Of a DNA stretch of 64,000 nt, positions 17,697 through 26,733 are shown in pieces. Each line of letters begins with the position of its first letter. Position 1 is the first letter of the stretch. The stretch covers positions 62,001-126,000 of the forward strand of contig CADCIO010000001.1 in NCBI GenBank assembly GCA_902801475.1. Reading direction: 5' to 3'. The notes beneath the pieces were generated by a model, which saw only the letters and a list, made by a program, of their open reading frames with translations, was not told the DNA's origin and did not search any database. The DNA is from an uncultured Bacteroidales bacterium (lineage in GTDB: Bacteria; Bacteroidota; Bacteroidia; Bacteroidales; Bacteroidaceae). The translations under genes were made by a program, and so were the position numbers.

Positions 17697-20600
17697 CTTT
17701 CAAAGAATCCAAAGCCACCAATGGCATTGAGCATCCGCTCCACATAATCCCATGATGTGGGTGAGAACGAGAAGCCCAAACGATAGAGCACCTGCGTGGT
17801 ATAGTCGTTATCACGAGCCACATCAGCAGTCTTCTGACCATGTGCCATATCCTGATAAGCCAACAGCGATGACAGCACTTTTGCTTTCTGTGGATCATCT
17901 TTGGCACGATCCATCACGTCTGCAAACTCTTCCTGTTCCACGAAGCGGATTCCATCTCCCACAGCGGTCAGTCCCATGAGCACGTCACCCAGGAACTGTC
18001 CATGAATATTGTACGGATGGAAAACGGTACACTCCTTAGGGGTGGTGGCCAACAGCACGATGGCATGACTTACCTCGTTAATGGGCGAGAACTCCACACG
18101 CTTGTTGCGCATGCTGTAAGGACAGCAACCCAACATATTATATACCTTGATACGACCCATGAAGGAGTTGGTGGCGAAGTTAGCCTGGAACTCACCATCG
18201 GTGGAACGAGCTGCCAAATTGCCCACACGCATAATCTTGGCTTGGAGTCCGTGAAGGGCAACAGCATCAAGGATAAGACGCTCAGCCATATACTTCGAAT
18301 AGATATACTTATTACCAAGATACTGACCCATATAGAGGCGTTGCTCCGTAAATATATCATCTTTTATCTCACCGACCCACAAACCACGGGTGCTGGCTGT
18401 AGAAACATGAACGAGGGTGGCTCCTGTCTGGATGCAGAAGTCAACACATCGTTGTGCACCACCGATGTTCACATCTTCAATCTCCGTACCCTCAGAGAAG
18501 TGTTTTACGATAGCGGCACAGTTAATTACGGTTGACAGTTGACAGTTGACAGTTGACAGTTTTTCCGTCAGGTCATCGGTCACGTCGCCAAGAATCACAT
18601 GGATGCGCTGACCGAAGAGAGACTTGAAGGCATCAGCAAAGTAATAATACATCAACGTGCGCAAACGATTCTCTGCTTTCTCTTGTGACTTACCACGAAC
18701 GAGACAATAAATATTGGGGGCATCTGAGTCAATCAGTTCGCGCAAGATATGAATGCCCAAGTAGCCTGTAGCACCTGTCAGCAGTACGTTGCCCAACTGC
18801 CGACGCTCACCACGACGGAAGTTGTCAAGGGTGTTGCGTTGCAACAGATTATTAATGGCTGTATAATCATAAGAAGCAATCTCGTCAGAACCACCTGCAT
18901 CTCCTGTCTCTCCAGTAATGAGCGCAGCCAACTGACGGGGGGTAGGATTAGCAAAGACATCGCCGTATGCCACATGCAACCCAGCCTTGTCCGCTTCAAT
19001 GATGACACGTGTCACGACAAGTGACGTACCTCCCAATTCGAAGAAGTTATCAGTAGCACCCACTTGTTCCATCTGCAGGATGCCAGCGAAGATGTCACAG
19101 AATACTTTCTCAGTGTCATTGGCTGGTGCCACATAGGCAGAACTGATGGCAAGCTGTGGCTCAGGCAGCGCCTTGACATCGGTCTTGCCGTTAGGTGTCA
19201 TCGGCATCTCTTTGAGTTGGAGATAAGCGGTAGGCACCATATATTGCGTCAAACTCTTTGAGATTTCAGCCTTCAAGGCATCAGGAGCTATCTCATGATC
19301 TGCGGTATAGTAGGCACAGAGGTGTTCCTTTCCGTTCAGTTTGCGGATAAGGATGACGACCTTCTTCATGCCATCCACCTTCAACATCACATTCTCAATC
19401 TCGCCCAATTCGATGCGCAGACCACGCAACTTAATCTGATGGTCGGTGCGCCCGAGAATGACCACATCACCATCGGGGAGCCACTTGGCATAATCACCTG
19501 ACTTATAGATACGTTCACCATGATATTCCACGAAGCGTTCGCGGGTCATCTCATCGAGGTTATTATAACCACGAGCCACACCACGACCACCGATATAGAG
19601 TTCACCGACCACACCTACAGGCAGTTCGTTGCCATCGGCATCAACAATAAACTCCTTGACATTCAATTGCGGTTTACCAACGGTAACCAGTTTTGCATGG
19701 GTCAGTTCGGCGTTGTTTGAAGCCACCGTAATCTCTGTAGGACCATAACAGTTGAAGATGCGGGCTTTTGTAATGCTACGCATTTGTCCCAGCAACTGGT
19801 CGGAGAACTTCTCACCACCAGCACGACATATTTTGACACGACTAATGGCATCGCAGAAGTCTTCGCTGGTAAGCCAAGTCTGCCAGCGTGAAGGTGTGCC
19901 GCTGACCATATTGATGCGTTGTTCATTGATAAGGCGTGCCAAATCAAGTGGGTTGTTGGCTTGTTCCTCAGTGGCAACAATCAGTGTCTTGCCATTGAAG
20001 TAAGCCATACCGATATCCTGCAAAGCAGCATCGAAAGAGATGGTGGTGACGCTAAGGATACGGTCAGCATCCGTCAATACACCATTAGCAAAGACATTGG
20101 CTGGATGCCCATAGAGGTAATTACAGATACCTTCGTGACGCAGCATCACACCCTTCGGACGCCCAGTAGAACCGGATGTGTAGATGAGATAGGCAAGGTC
20201 ATCAGGAGTGACCAGCCCACGCGCTGGGCGATTTCTGTTGTCTGTTGTCAGTTGTCCATTGTCCATTGATGGTTGAGAGTTGATCAATTCCTCCACATCT
20301 ATGGCCTTCTCTGCAGGTACACTGCCGAGACGGTCAGCCGTAGTGATGATATAGCGAGCCTCACTGTCCTCGAGGATGAGCTTGATGCGGTCAGCTGGGT
20401 ATTCAGGATCGCAAGGAATATAAGCGGCACCTGTCTTCAGCACACCAAAGAGGGAGAGGATAAGACGACTGGTTCGAGGCAACAGCAATGCCACACGGTC
20501 GCGTTCCTTGACACCTCGACTACGCAAAGCAGCAGCAATGCGGCTCGTCACTTCATCCATTTCTTTATAAGTGAACTTGGCATCAATAGCCACCAATGCC

Positions 20601-23600
20601 TCATGATCAGGTTGTGTCTGGGCATAGTGACTGATGCAGTCGTGGAAGAACTTGAATGGTGCATCACCTGTAGCCGTTTGACGCAAATGTGACAGCTCTT
20701 CCTCCTGATGCGTGCTGACAATGGAGAGTTGGCGCACCTTGGTCTGTGGTTGTGCCACCATACGCTCCACCACTGCCACAATACTCTCCGCCAAAGCCTG
20801 ACCCAGACGTTCAGAATAGAGGGAGTCATCGTACTGCACCACGACACCACGCGATTCTATCTTGATATTGATCTTGAACTTCGGCACGTTCAGTTCCAGG
20901 AGTTCCTGACGGATAGCTTTTCCACCAATGGTATATTCCGACAACACACCCACTTGATAAGCGTAAGCGATAGAAGGGAGGAAACCATAATCGGTGGCGA
21001 TACGGGCAAAAGGATAATCCTCGTGCTGCAAGGTCTCATCGAAGGTCTCACTGGTCTTCTGCAAGAACTCACTGACTGTGACATCATCGATGTTCAGTCC
21101 CAATGCCAAGGTGTTGACAAACATACCCACTGTATCGGCAATCTTCAGATTCGAGCGACCGCTGCTGACCGTACAAAGATAAACCTCGCGGTTGTTGGTG
21201 TAGCGCGACACTACGTAAGCAGTAGCAGCCAAGAACAAATGGGCTGGCGTGATAAAAGATGAGCGTTGAGCGTTGAGTGTTGAGAGTTGACGGGAAACCC
21301 CTTCAATATCAACTGGGCAAACCACTTCGCCAATCAATCCCTGCTGGTCAGTCTTTGGCAAATCGGCAGGAATCTCACTGGCACCCTCACACGTTTGGAG
21401 TTTCTCGGCAAAGAACTGCTGAGAAGCACGGAAGGCATCGCTATCTTCGGCTTGTTGTTGGTCACTGACAAAATCCAGATAAGTGTAACTTTCTTTCTCA
21501 ATGGATGAGCCTTCAAGCGCCGCATTGATTTGACGGATGAACAAATCGGCTGAACCACCATCGAAAACAAGGTGATGCACATCCATCAAGAGGTGGATGC
21601 CACTTTCTGTCTTGACCACCTCGAAACGGTAAAGCGGTGGGCGTTGCAGATTGAAAGGTTGTACAAACTCATTCTTATAAATTGCCAATGCTTCATCGGT
21701 CATTTCACTGATGGCGATAACTGGCGAAATGCTGTCATCGGTGGTCTGTACAATCTGATCTCCTTCTGTCGCAAAGTGTACACTTAACTCAGGATGACAC
21801 TCCACCACTTGCTTAACAGCCTCAACCAGTTTCTCTGCATCTGTACTTTCTGGATAAGATAACAAATAAGGAATATTATAGATGGTGGAGGTAGGATTCT
21901 TCAAGCACTCAAAATAGACACCTGTCTGAGCATAAGAGAGTGGAAGAGATGTCTGACGGCTGAGGTTTGATGGCTGAGGTTGATTATCAACCGTCTTACT
22001 TCTTCCATCTTCCATCAGACTTCTTAGTATTTCATTCTCTATGGTCTGTATGCTGCCATTCTTTACCAAAGCCCTTGAATCGACAGTAACGCCAAAACGC
22101 TTGTTGACCTGCACCGCCAATTTGATGGAAGAGATAGAAGTCAAACCTACATAACCAAGGACGGTGGTAATGCCGAAATCATGGTTACCAACAATGTCTG
22201 CCACCATCTCGTGCAACTCCTCTTCCAATACATTCATCGGCACATTGCTTTCCTCCACAACGGCAGCCTTCTTCTCAGGTTTAGGCAATGCGCGTTTGTT
22301 CACCTTCTGGTTCTGATTCAGCGGAATAGCATCAATCTGCATCGTCACAGCAGGCACCATGTAAGGTGGTTTCTGGTCGAGGATGAAGTTGTTCAGTGCC
22401 TCGATGTCTATCTGCTGGTCGCTGACAATGTATGCAGCAATGAACTTTCCTCCACCGTCTTCATCAAAAGCCTGGACGGTAGCATCTTTGATGCCAGAGA
22501 ACTCGCGGATGACAGCCTCGACCTCTTTCAGTTCGATACGGAAACCACGTATCTTCACCTGTCCATCACGACGTCCCACAAATTGGATGTTGCCATCGGG
22601 CAGATAACGAACGATGTCGCCCGTACGATAGACGCGAGCATATTTCTCCACATCAGTGAAAGGATTGGAGATATACACCTCTGCCGTCTTTTCAGGACGA
22701 TTCAAGTAACCTCGACTCACCTGTGGACCACTCACCCACAATTCGCCAGCAGCACCAATAGGCAAACGATGACCTTGCGGGTCAACAATGTAAAGACGCA
22801 TGTTATCAAGCGGTCTGCCAATAGGAATCTCCTTCATCTTCTTGTCCACTAAATAGGTTGTGGTAAAGATGGTGCATTCTGTGGGACCATAGCCATTATA
22901 GAAACGATAACCTTGGGGAGGAGCAAGAGATGCCAATTTCTCACCACCTGTGGAAAGGTGCAGCAACGAGTGGTTTTCTATCATCTTGGCAAACTGATAG
23001 CCCACCTGTGTCGTCATAAACGAATTGGTGATGTGTTCACGTTCGAAGTAGTCGTTGAGTGCCATGAGGTCGAGGCGCAGTTCTTCGGGTACGATGTGCA
23101 GGGTGGCACCACATGTCAGTGCCGGATACATGTCCATCATGCAGGCATCGAAACCGTAGCTGGCGTAGGCTGCCACATTGTGCTCTGGTTTCAAGTCATA
23201 GTAACGCTGATACCAATGGCAGAAAGTGACTATGTTGCGATGTGTGAGTTGGCACCCTTTTGGAACACCTGTAGAGCCAGAGGTATAGAGGAGGATGAAG
23301 AGGCTCTCCGGAGTAATCGGAGTATTCAGAGTATTCGGAGTATTCAGAAGTTTCTGAATATCTTTGGTCAAGAGTACGTCACCCTTGTATTCACCAACGA
23401 TAGGACATAATGCCTCATCGGCAATGAGCAGTTTGGCATTGGCATCCTGCATCATAAAGTTCAGACGTTCCTTCGGATAGGAAGGATCCAAGGGCTGATA
23501 GGCACAGCCTGCTTTCAGCACACCTAATGAAGCAATCGCCATCCATTCGCAACGTGGAATCAGCACCGAAACCACATCTTCTGCACCCAGTCCTTTGCCT

Positions 23601-25039
23601 GCAATATAGCCAGCAATGCGGTCACTGATTGCATCTACTTCTGCATAGGTGTATTTCTTCTCCTGATACACCACAGCGATGTTTTCAGGCGTGGCTTTCG
23701 CTTGCTGACGGAACAATGAAACAATGGTTTGTGTGTCGTCGTAATCCACATCGGTCTGGTTGAAGCTATCGAGCACCTCCATCTGATGTTCCGTCGTAAT
23801 ACTGACCTCACGGAGATACTCCTTGCTGAGGAAGCCTTTGATCACAGCCTCGTAGCTCTCCAGATACTGGCGGATGATTTCCTCCGAATACTCGTTGCTG
23901 TTGTATTCCGCCTTCACCTGATACTTGCCATTCAGGATAAACGCCTTCAGATAGAGCGAGGCCTCCAGGGTACTGTTACACAGACGGATGGTCTTCATTG
24001 GCTTGCCGCACAGTTGCTCATCCGCAAACATCATGCCGTGCCAAGCAAACATCGAGTTACTCTGCAACCCGAGATCGTTCAGGGCATCGCTGAAGGCATA
24101 AGCCTCATGCTTGCGCACACCGCCCATCTGATCCTGACCGCCCTTCAGATAGTCAAGCACTTTAGTCTCGTTGTCAAACTTGGCATACACGGGCAGCGTC
24201 TTCACCGTCATACCCACCGAGTGCAGGAAGCGCTTGTCGGTACGACCATTATAGATGGTGGTGAACAGCGACTCCTGTTCATTGTTATATTTAGCCAAGA
24301 GGAAACTATAGGCCGTCGTGAAGAAGTTGCTCTTGAAGATGCCGTTCTCCTTGCAGAAGGCATCCACCTGTTCCATCTCCACATCAAGAGTGCGCACCAT
24401 CGATGCCTCCGAATGCTCTTCCACTTCCAAGTCGGGCATCAGCTGTGTGAAGCAGTCGCTACAGTCAAAGTTCTGTGCATACCACTGCTTGCCCTCCTCG
24501 AAGGCAGCCGTCTTACGCAACTCAGCCTCTGCTGTCGCCACCTCAGCCATTGTCATCGCCTCGGGTTCCAGCGTACCACCATCATACACCTTGTCAATGT
24601 CGCTGAGCATCACCTTCAGCGTCGTGCCGTCACCAATGATATGGTGGATATCGAGGAAGAAGTAGAAGTGCTCGCCATCCTTGAGCAGCCGAATGTGGAA
24701 CAAACGGTCTTTGTAGATGTCGAACGGCTCGATGAGCGACCGCCTATTAAACGTTCCCTCCTTCACGTCCATCGTTCCCTCTTCCGTACTCAGTGTGAAC
24801 GTTTCTGTATCGTCAATTGTCTGCAGGGGATCCCCCTGCTCATCCAGCTCTATCCGCGTGAAGAGTGTCGGATGCGCTACCACAGCCGTTTCGATGGCCT
24901 TTCGCAGGCGCTCCTCCTCCAACGTGCCGTCAAGCACATACAGATAAGGCAAATTATAACAAGCCTCTCCCTGGTGGGCAACACACTCCACATAGAGACC
25001 ATATTGAACTTTTGATAATGGTGCTGTTGTTTTCATCAT
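17693..25039 (-). CDS. Dimodular NRPS, C-A-T-C-A-T-reductase
   Basis: This 2448-aa cytoplasmic megasynthase builds a two-residue peptide on carrier domains. C1 is at residues ~1-420 (HHIIGDG 132-138). A1 is at ~430-920 (A3 LLYTSGSTGVPKG, A5 YGPTE, A10 Lys912). T1 is at ~935-1005, with Ser968 in GLTSIS. C2 is at ~1030-1445 (HHLVFDG 1155-1161). A2 is at ~1465-1960 (A3 LIYTSGSTGRPKG, A10 Lys1952). T2 carries Ser2006 in LGGTSL. The reductase (~2080-2448) has GATGYLG (2089-2095) and YxxxK (Tyr2245/Lys2249). The NAD(P)H reductase should release an aldehyde or alcohol instead of an acid. The leading C domain suggests an N-acyl cap or an upstream donor. Residues at the ten specificity positions read DAMFSGGIFK (A1) and DAQSCACVAK (A2) by my alignment to GrsA; I cannot assign substrates. 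It starts 37 nt after the porin gene and ends beside a MATE exporter. No phosphopantetheinyl transferase is in the window. Confidence 0.93.
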   Translation of the reverse strand: MMKTTAPLSKVQYGLYVECVAHQGEACYNLPYLYVLDGTLEEERLRKAIETAVVAHPTLFTRIELDEQGDPLQTIDDTETFTLSTEEGTMDVKEGTFNRRSLIEPFDIYKDRLFHIRLLKDGEHFYFFLDIHHIIGDGTTLKVMLSDIDKVYDGGTLEPEAMTMAEVATAEAELRKTAAFEEGKQWYAQNFDCSDCFTQLMPDLEVEEHSEASMVRTLDVEMEQVDAFCKENGIFKSNFFTTAYSFLLAKYNNEQESLFTTIYNGRTDKRFLHSVGMTVKTLPVYAKFDNETKVLDYLKGGQDQMGGVRKHEAYAFSDALNDLGLQSNSMFAWHGMMFADEQLCGKPMKTIRLCNSTLEASLYLKAFILNGKYQVKAEYNSNEYSEEIIRQYLESYEAVIKGFLSKEYLREVSITTEHQMEVLDSFNQTDVDYDDTQTIVSLFRQQAKATPENIAVVYQEKKYTYAEVDAISDRIAGYIAGKGLGAEDVVSVLIPRCEWMAIASLGVLKAGCAYQPLDPSYPKERLNFMMQDANAKLLIADEALCPIVGEYKGDVLLTKDIQKLLNTPNTLNTPITPESLFILLYTSGSTGVPKGCQLTHRNIVTFCHWYQRYYDLKPEHNVAAYASYGFDACMMDMYPALTCGATLHIVPEELRLDLMALNDYFEREHITNSFMTTQVGYQFAKMIENHSLLHLSTGGEKLASLAPPQGYRFYNGYGPTECTIFTTTYLVDKKMKEIPIGRPLDNMRLYIVDPQGHRLPIGAAGELWVSGPQVSRGYLNRPEKTAEVYISNPFTDVEKYARVYRTGDIVRYLPDGNIQFVGRRDGQVKIRGFRIELKEVEAVIREFSGIKDATVQAFDEDGGGKFIAAYIVSDQQIDIEALNNFILDQKPPYMVPAVTMQIDAIPLNQNQKVNKRALPKPEKKAAVVEESNVPMNVLEEELHEMVADIVGNHDFGITTVLGYVGLTSISSIKLAVQVNKRFGVTVDSRALVKNGSIQTIENEILRSLMEDGRSKTVDNQPQPSNLSRQTSLPLSYAQTGVYFECLKNPTSTIYNIPYLLSYPESTDAEKLVEAVKQVVECHPELSVHFATEGDQIVQTTDDSISPVIAISEMTDEALAIYKNEFVQPFNLQRPPLYRFEVVKTESGIHLLMDVHHLVFDGGSADLFIRQINAALEGSSIEKESYTYLDFVSDQQQAEDSDAFRASQQFFAEKLQTCEGASEIPADLPKTDQQGLIGEVVCPVDIEGVSRQLSTLNAQRSSFITPAHLFLAATAYVVSRYTNNREVYLCTVSSGRSNLKIADTVGMFVNTLALGLNIDDVTVSEFLQKTSETFDETLQHEDYPFARIATDYGFLPSIAYAYQVGVLSEYTIGGKAIRQELLELNVPKFKINIKIESRGVVVQYDDSLYSERLGQALAESIVAVVERMVAQPQTKVRQLSIVSTHQEEELSHLRQTATGDAPFKFFHDCISHYAQTQPDHEALVAIDAKFTYKEMDEVTSRIAAALRSRGVKERDRVALLLPRTSRLILSLFGVLKTGAAYIPCDPEYPADRIKLILEDSEARYIITTADRLGSVPAEKAIDVEELINSQPSMDNGQLTTDNRNRPARGLVTPDDLAYLIYTSGSTGRPKGVMLRHEGICNYLYGHPANVFANGVLTDADRILSVTTISFDAALQDIGMAYFNGKTLIVATEEQANNPLDLARLINEQRINMVSGTPSRWQTWLTSEDFCDAISRVKICRAGGEKFSDQLLGQMRSITKARIFNCYGPTEITVASNNAELTHAKLVTVGKPQLNVKEFIVDADGNELPVGVVGELYIGGRGVARGYNNLDEMTRERFVEYHGERIYKSGDYAKWLPDGDVVILGRTDHQIKLRGLRIELGEIENVMLKVDGMKKVVILIRKLNGKEHLCAYYTADHEIAPDALKAEISKSLTQYMVPTAYLQLKEMPMTPNGKTDVKALPEPQLAISSAYVAPANDTEKVFCDIFAGILQMEQVGATDNFFELGGTSLVVTRVIIEADKAGLHVAYGDVFANPTPRQLAALITGETGDAGGSDEIASYDYTAINNLLQRNTLDNFRRGERRQLGNVLLTGATGYLGIHILRELIDSDAPNIYCLVRGKSQEKAENRLRTLMYYYFADAFKSLFGQRIHVILGDVTDDLTEKLSTVNCQLSTVINCAAIVKHFSEGTEIEDVNIGGAQRCVDFCIQTGATLVHVSTASTRGLWVGEIKDDIFTEQRLYMGQYLGNKYIYSKYMAERLILDAVALHGLQAKIMRVGNLAARSTDGEFQANFATNSFMGRIKVYNMLGCCPYSMRNKRVEFSPINEVSHAIVLLATTPKECTVFHPYNIHGQFLGDVLMGLTAVGDGIRFVEQEEFADVMDRAKDDPQKAKVLSSLLAYQDMAHGQKTADVARDNDYTTQVLYRLGFSFSPTSWDYVERMLNAIGGFGFFES
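18531..18561. repeat. Heptamer tandem repeat inside the NRPS reductase domain
   Basis: GTTGACA is repeated 4.4 times without error. In the coding strand it specifies LSTVNCQLSTV (residues ~2160-2170), directly before the conserved INCAAIV strand. Confidence 0.9.
20235..20283. repeat. Heptamer array inside NRPS A2, before motif A3
   Basis: Seven consecutive 7-mers: CTGTTGT CTGTTGT CAGTTGT CCATTGT CCATTGA TGGTTGA GAGTTGA. They encode polar residues ~1586-1602 (INSQPSMDNGQLTTDN), ahead of LIYTSGSTG. Confidence 0.85.
21260..21289. repeat. Heptamer repeat inside NRPS C2
   Basis: About four TGAGNGT-type 7-mers. The coding strand gives QLSTLNAQRS (residues 1251-1260), a loop before SFITPAHLFLAA. 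Confidence 0.8.
21958..21984. repeat. Repeat in the T1-C2 linker
   Basis: GGCTGAGGTTTGAT is followed by GGCTGAGGTTGAT, a 13-14-nt direct repeat. It encodes part of the NQPQPSNLSRQ linker (residues ~1019-1028). Confidence 0.7.
23309..23349. repeat. Nonamer repeat inside NRPS A1, before motif A3
   Basis: CGGAGTAAT CGGAGTATT CAGAGTATT CGGAGTATT CAGAAG forms an in-frame period-9 array. It encodes LLNTPNTLNTPITP (residues ~564-577), immediately before LFILLYTSGSTG. Confidence 0.85.
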
Positions 25040-25076
25040 TGTATAGGTGTTGGTGTTGTTCGTTATTTTTTATTAC

Positions 25077-26420
25077 TTACCATTTGGTGGTAAAAATTCT
25101 GGGTGAGATATTCAAAGCAAGCCATCCCCATTTCAGGTTACCATCATCTGTGGCACGTTTCAGTTTCTCCATTGTTTTTGTGCCAGTCATATAGGAGAAC
25201 CCGGCAGAGATTTTGAGATCTTTGATGATCTGATAGGATGCCGTCAACTCAAATTCGTGTCCCAAGGTCTTATTCGTATTGGGTAACGATGTACTCATGG
25301 CCAGATAATGATAATCCAAACCGATCTTTAAATCTTTGATCGGTTTGACATAACCTCCGACAAAAGCATTCTGCAAACCTGGGGTGAAACCATTCACATA
25401 AGTGCTCACATAGAAGAAGTCCATGGCCCCATAGAATTTGTGGTGAGAACCATAAATGGGGTTGAAACCTCTGATGACATTATGCTGGACGAGGCCAAAA
25501 CTTCCCTTAGGGGGTACGGCAAAATACTTATCACCGCTCAAATAGTCATAACCAGCCTCAAAGCCATAGAAGCTACTCGGATGGACTTGAGCCTTCACGC
25601 TGCCCATCCATGCCTTGATCTTGATTCCGTGTTCTTCCTTACCCATCTGCCGATAGTAAGAGGCTTCCACCGACCAGAGTTTGGGACTATACTGGACATA
25701 GCCTCCAAGCACCTGTTGCCATTCGGTTCGTTCGTCTTTACCTTCACTACCACCTTGCATGCCGACGTTCATAAACAGTACTGAAGCGCTCAATGGTATA
25801 GGGGCAACATCATAGTGATACCAGAATGTTTGCATCGTCTTGTAAGGCTGTGCACCATTCGCGTAGTAGGTGCCACCATTGACGTTTTCCGCATTCTGGT
25901 TATACGCCAAGATGGCATGTGCTTTATGACCATACCCCTCATAACCCAGCTTCAATGCATCGTGCGAAGACCCTGCCATCGCCCAATCATTTGAACCGAT
26001 GATACGTTCGTCATCATAGGCAAGCATCTGACGACCCAGCTGTGCGAACAGACCGTTCTTTGCGGCCAGTTTAGCCCACCCCTCATACACGTTGATGGAA
26101 CCCTTGCCCGACTGCCCCCAAACACCTTGATGCTGGATGTTCAGTTTCATCTGCAACCAAGGCTTCTGATCGCCTATGTTGAACCTTTCATAGCCCACTA
26201 CCAATCTTTCACGTTCAATCACAAAATTCGCCTTATCATCAACATCCTCATCATCCTCTGAACCTGAAAGCCCACCAGAACGGATTTCGCCACGTGTCAT
26301 CATCTGCAAGTCCAAGGTCACTTTGTTTTCCTTGTCCTCGCTTTGACAAGCAGCGCCAAGCGACACCATCAGCAATCCTATGGTGGCAAAGGCTCTGACG
26401 GCAAAAACATGGGGCCTCAT
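25077..26420 (-). CDS. Alginate-export-like outer-membrane porin
   Basis: The 447-aa protein has an N-terminal export signal (hydrophobic ATIGLLMVSLGAA, possible lipobox at Cys25). Alternating beta strands end in a C-terminal aromatic/basic strand. GRQMLAYDDERIIGSNDWAMAG is a known signature stretch of the alginate_export (PF13372-type) barrels (here cited as residues ~124-146). Such 16-18-strand porins pass anionic or hydrophobic small molecules or polymers. It sits 5 nt after the STAS gene and 37 nt before the NRPS gene, so it could be the outer-membrane route for the NRPS product. That role is inferred from position only. Confidence 0.7.
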   Translation of the reverse strand: MRPHVFAVRAFATIGLLMVSLGAACQSEDKENKVTLDLQMMTRGEIRSGGLSGSEDDEDVDDKANFVIERERLVVGYERFNIGDQKPWLQMKLNIQHQGVWGQSGKGSINVYEGWAKLAAKNGLFAQLGRQMLAYDDERIIGSNDWAMAGSSHDALKLGYEGYGHKAHAILAYNQNAENVNGGTYYANGAQPYKTMQTFWYHYDVAPIPLSASVLFMNVGMQGGSEGKDERTEWQQVLGGYVQYSPKLWSVEASYYRQMGKEEHGIKIKAWMGSVKAQVHPSSFYGFEAGYDYLSGDKYFAVPPKGSFGLVQHNVIRGFNPIYGSHHKFYGAMDFFYVSTYVNGFTPGLQNAFVGGYVKPIKDLKIGLDYHYLAMSTSLPNTNKTLGHEFELTASYQIIKDLKISAGFSYMTGTKTMEKLKRATDDGNLKWGWLALNISPRIFTTKW

Positions 26421-26425
26421 ACGTC

Positions 26426-26728
26426 TTACTCGAAATCAAAAAGGTCAATGAATCCTGTTAACTGGAATACATTCTTGATGTCATCATTCACGCTACGCAT
26501 CACCACCTTGCTACCATTGGCTTTGGCGCCCTTCAGGATGCTGAGCAGAATGCGCAAACCACTGGAAGCGATATACTCCAAGTCTTTGCAATCGATGACC
26601 ACATCTTTGCCGTCACTGGTATAAAGCGGTTTCAGAACTTCTTCAGCCTCAGTAGCGGCTATCGTATCCATTTCTCCTACTAATGTGGCAACATACTTGC
26701 CATCGATTTCTTCAATTTTTGTGTTCAT
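26426..26728 (-). CDS. STAS-domain anti-sigma factor antagonist
   Basis: The 100-aa single STAS domain resembles SpoIIAA/RsbV. The phosphorylatable Ser is in EYIASSGLRILLS (residues ~52-58), the usual DSSGL-type position. In partner switching, the dephosphorylated form binds the anti-sigma kinase and frees its target. The upstream neighbour encodes both a SpoIIE phosphatase and a HATPase kinase in one protein, which supplies the opposing activities. Gaps are 5 nt on each side, so it lies in the middle of an operon. No sigma factor or other target is visible in the window. Confidence 0.88.
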   Translation of the reverse strand: MNTKIEEIDGKYVATLVGEMDTIAATEAEEVLKPLYTSDGKDVVIDCKDLEYIASSGLRILLSILKGAKANGSKVVMRSVNDDIKNVFQLTGFIDLFDFE

Positions 26729-26733
26729 AATCT

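Noticed and set aside
23729..25015. 428-codon plus-strand frame
   Set aside because: It is antisense to the first condensation domain of the NRPS, whose motifs are intact.
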